A stretch of 6,969 bases of DNA from Candidatus Woesebacteria bacterium. GTDB lineage: Bacteria; Patescibacteriota; Microgenomatia; UBA8517. Where the stretch lies: assembly GCA_026394855.1 (NCBI GenBank), contig JAPLZT010000049.1, positions 1 to 6,969 of the forward strand, written 5' to 3'. Both the position numbers and the translations under genes were made by a program. Positions 5,729 to 6,969 of this stretch are shown piece after piece. The notes under the pieces were generated by a model. That model saw nothing but the letters and a program-made list of their open reading frames with translations, did no database searches and was not told where the DNA came from. The stretch's first letter is position 1. Each line of letters opens with the position of its first letter.

Positions 5729-6711
5729 TCGTAATAGGCGGAGGAACGGGGACTTTTACGATTCTTTCCGGTTTAAAGAAATATCCAAATTTAGATCTTT
5801 CTGTAATTGTTTCAATGATGGATGACGGGGGATCAAACAGGGTAATCAGGGACGAATTCGGACTTCTTCCTACATCAGATCTTCGTCAGTGCATGGTTGC
5901 TCTAGCCTCTTCCGATTCTGATCAGACATTAAGGAAACTTTTTACATATAGGTATGATCAGGGAGTAGGGATAAGTGGCATGACCTTTGGCAACTTATTT
6001 ATGGCGGCACTTACCGATATTTATAAAGGTGATCAGAAAAAGGCAATTAACGAAACATCAGAAATATTGGGAGTAAAAGGAAAAATAATTCCTATTACTT
6101 TTGAAAAAACAAATTTAGTTGCAACTTATGAAAACGGTAAGCAGATTTTAGGGGAACATGCAATTGACGAACCTGACTCTCAAATTGGTAAATTTAGAAT
6201 TACCAAACTCGAAGTTATCCCTAAAATCAAAGTAAATAAAGACGCATTGGATGCAATTAATAGTGCTGATTTGATAGTTTTAGGTCCGGGAGATTTTTAT
6301 ACCAGTATTTTACCTAATTTGGTTATAGATGGAATTTCTTCAAGTATTAATAAATCAAAAGCCAAAGTTGTATTTGTTACAAATCTCATGACCAAATTTG
6401 GCCAAACAGTTAATTTTAATGTCAGTGATTTTATTAATGAAGTAGAGAAGTATCTTGCGGGACGCAAGTTAGATTTTTGTATATTAAATACAAGCAATCA
6501 TTTTTCCAAAAAAATGCTTTCTAAATACAAAAAGGAAAACGCAGAACCAGTTAAAGATGATTTAAAAAGGTATACCGGTAAAACTAAAATAATTAGAAAA
6601 AGTCTTATTTCAAATAAGGTTTACGAAAAACCCAAGAGCGATAAAATAGAAAGAAGTTTAATAAGACATGATTCAGATAAACTAGCCAAAGTAGTTGTTG
6701 ATCTTCTTTAA
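5713..6711 (+). CDS. yvcK: YvcK/CofD-family protein (gluconeogenesis factor type)
   Basis: YvcK proteins bind UDP-sugars and are needed in Bacillus, Listeria and mycobacteria for growth on gluconeogenic carbon sources and for cell wall homeostasis. They share a Rossmann-like fold with CofD, the 2-phospho-L-lactate transferase of F420 synthesis. The 332 residues start with a nucleotide loop, IGGGTGTF (8-15), then MMDDGGSN (35-42), SDLRQ (55-59), TFGNLF (91-96), GPGDFYTSILPNL (191-203) and TNLMTKFGQT (223-232). The family GHSFGN reads SGMTFGN and the usual TQPGET reads TKFGQT, so the ligand pocket is somewhat divergent. The length and the C-terminal RHDSDKLAK element fit YvcK rather than CofD, and no F420 genes are nearby. 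It overlaps proS by 16 bases. The molecular role is inferred from the family. Confidence 0.9.
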   Translation: MQKRIVVIGGGTGTFTILSGLKKYPNLDLSVIVSMMDDGGSNRVIRDEFGLLPTSDLRQCMVALASSDSDQTLRKLFTYRYDQGVGISGMTFGNLFMAALTDIYKGDQKKAINETSEILGVKGKIIPITFEKTNLVATYENGKQILGEHAIDEPDSQIGKFRITKLEVIPKIKVNKDALDAINSADLIVLGPGDFYTSILPNLVIDGISSSINKSKAKVVFVTNLMTKFGQTVNFNVSDFINEVEKYLAGRKLDFCILNTSNHFSKKMLSKYKKENAEPVKDDLKRYTGKTKIIRKSLISNKVYEKPKSDKIERSLIRHDSDKLAKVVVDLL

Positions 6712-6731
6712 TCTTCGTCCTAGACTAAGAT
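6711..6731. repeat. Inverted repeat after yvcK
   Basis: ATCTT (6711-6715) and AAGAT (6727-6731) enclose GTC (6717-6719) and GAC (6723-6725) around a CTA loop, with one C/T mismatch, giving an 8-bp interrupted stem. It starts on the last base of the yvcK stop. No T-run follows, so it is not a standard intrinsic terminator. It overlaps the possible -10 of the HIT gene and may instead be an operator. Confidence 0.35.
6726..6731 (+). promoter_or_regulatory. Possible -10 element of the HIT-family gene
   Basis: TAAGAT fits the relaxed TANNNT pattern and ends 8 bases before the ATG at 6740. There is no convincing -35 and no Shine-Dalgarno sequence. This is listed because its placement matches the other operon-head genes; alone it is weak. 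Confidence 0.3.
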
Positions 6732-6739
6732 ACCCAAAT

Positions 6740-6969
6740 ATGGATAACTGTATTTTCTGCAAAATAGTCAAAGGCGAAATTCCCTGCTATAAAGTTTATG
6801 AGGATAATAACTTTCTTGCCTTTTTAGACATAAAACCACTAACCAGAGGAAACTCTCTACTTATTTCCAAAAAACACTATCGTTGGGTCTACGATGTTCC
6901 TGATTTCGGAAGTTATTGGGAGGCAGCAAAAAAGGTTGCATTAGCTACAATAAAAGCTTTGGGGGCGGA
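6740..6969 (+). CDS. HIT-family nucleotide hydrolase/transferase, N-terminal part (3' end outside window)
   Basis: HIT proteins hydrolyse dinucleotides or AMP-conjugates such as Ap4A or AMP-lysine, depending on subgroup. The 76 codons present begin MDNCIFCKIVKGEIPC, the classic HIT N-terminus, with the CxxC zinc half-site C4 and C7 and a further likely ligand H47 in SKKHYRW. AFLDIKPLTRGNSLLI (27-42) matches the core strands. The HxHxHxx active-site motif that names the family would come after the edge, so catalysis cannot be checked. The ATG is the first in frame after yvcK and gives the canonical N-terminus. A 28-base gap separates it from yvcK, so it may be read from its own weak promoter or through from yvcK. 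Confidence 0.92.
   Translation, partial: MDNCIFCKIVKGEIPCYKVYEDNNFLAFLDIKPLTRGNSLLISKKHYRWVYDVPDFGSYWEAAKKVALATIKALGA

Overview
The window is a compact, AT-rich bacterial housekeeping region, about 35-40 % GC by eye. It carries seven complete plus-strand genes, two genes cut by the window edges and one small minus-strand gene. No rRNA, tRNA, CRISPR array, transposase or phage gene was seen, and no gap between genes exceeds about 55 bases. TGA ends rpsB and rseP, so the standard code applies; this argues against the UGA-glycine code of Gracilibacteria/SR1 and against Mollicutes. Several features point to the Candidate Phyla Radiation (Patescibacteria), probably near Microgenomates: a very short EF-Ts, a prolyl-tRNA synthetase without the editing insertion, a reduced rpsB-tsf-frr-rseP-proS cluster, and an orphan coiled-coil ORF among conserved genes. 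The lineage is inferred from gene style and was not tested by a search.

Layout: (1) 1-1299 is the end of glyA (serine hydroxymethyltransferase) overlapping folD, a one-carbon folate pair. (2) 1310-3016 is rpsB-tsf-frr (ribosomal protein S2, EF-Ts, ribosome recycling factor), with overlapping junctions. (3) 3013-3288 on the minus strand is a 91-residue coiled-coil protein that converges on frr and diverges from rseP. (4) 3340-4452 is rseP (M50 site-2 protease). (5) 4496-6711 is proS-yvcK (prolyl-tRNA synthetase; YvcK/CofD-type protein). (6) From 6740 a HIT-family gene runs off the right edge.

GlyA and FolD make and interconvert one-carbon folates. S2, EF-Ts, Frr and ProS serve translation. 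RseP acts in the membrane, and YvcK probably links central metabolism to envelope growth. pyrH, uppS, cdsA and dxr, which commonly sit within this cluster in other bacteria, are absent here.

The most interesting signals are non-coding. The probable operon-head genes (rpsB, rseP, proS, the coiled-coil gene, perhaps the HIT gene) each have a -10-like hexamer ending only 6-9 bases before the ATG and no Shine-Dalgarno sequence, which suggests leaderless mRNAs. Some internal genes instead have Shine-Dalgarno sequences (tsf, yvcK). A palindrome sits in frame inside folD at an extra Cys/His-rich segment, an operator-like inverted repeat lies between the divergent coiled-coil and rseP genes, and two near-palindromic direct repeats overlap the proS promoter. 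I did not find a clearly new multi-gene system; these are the best leads.
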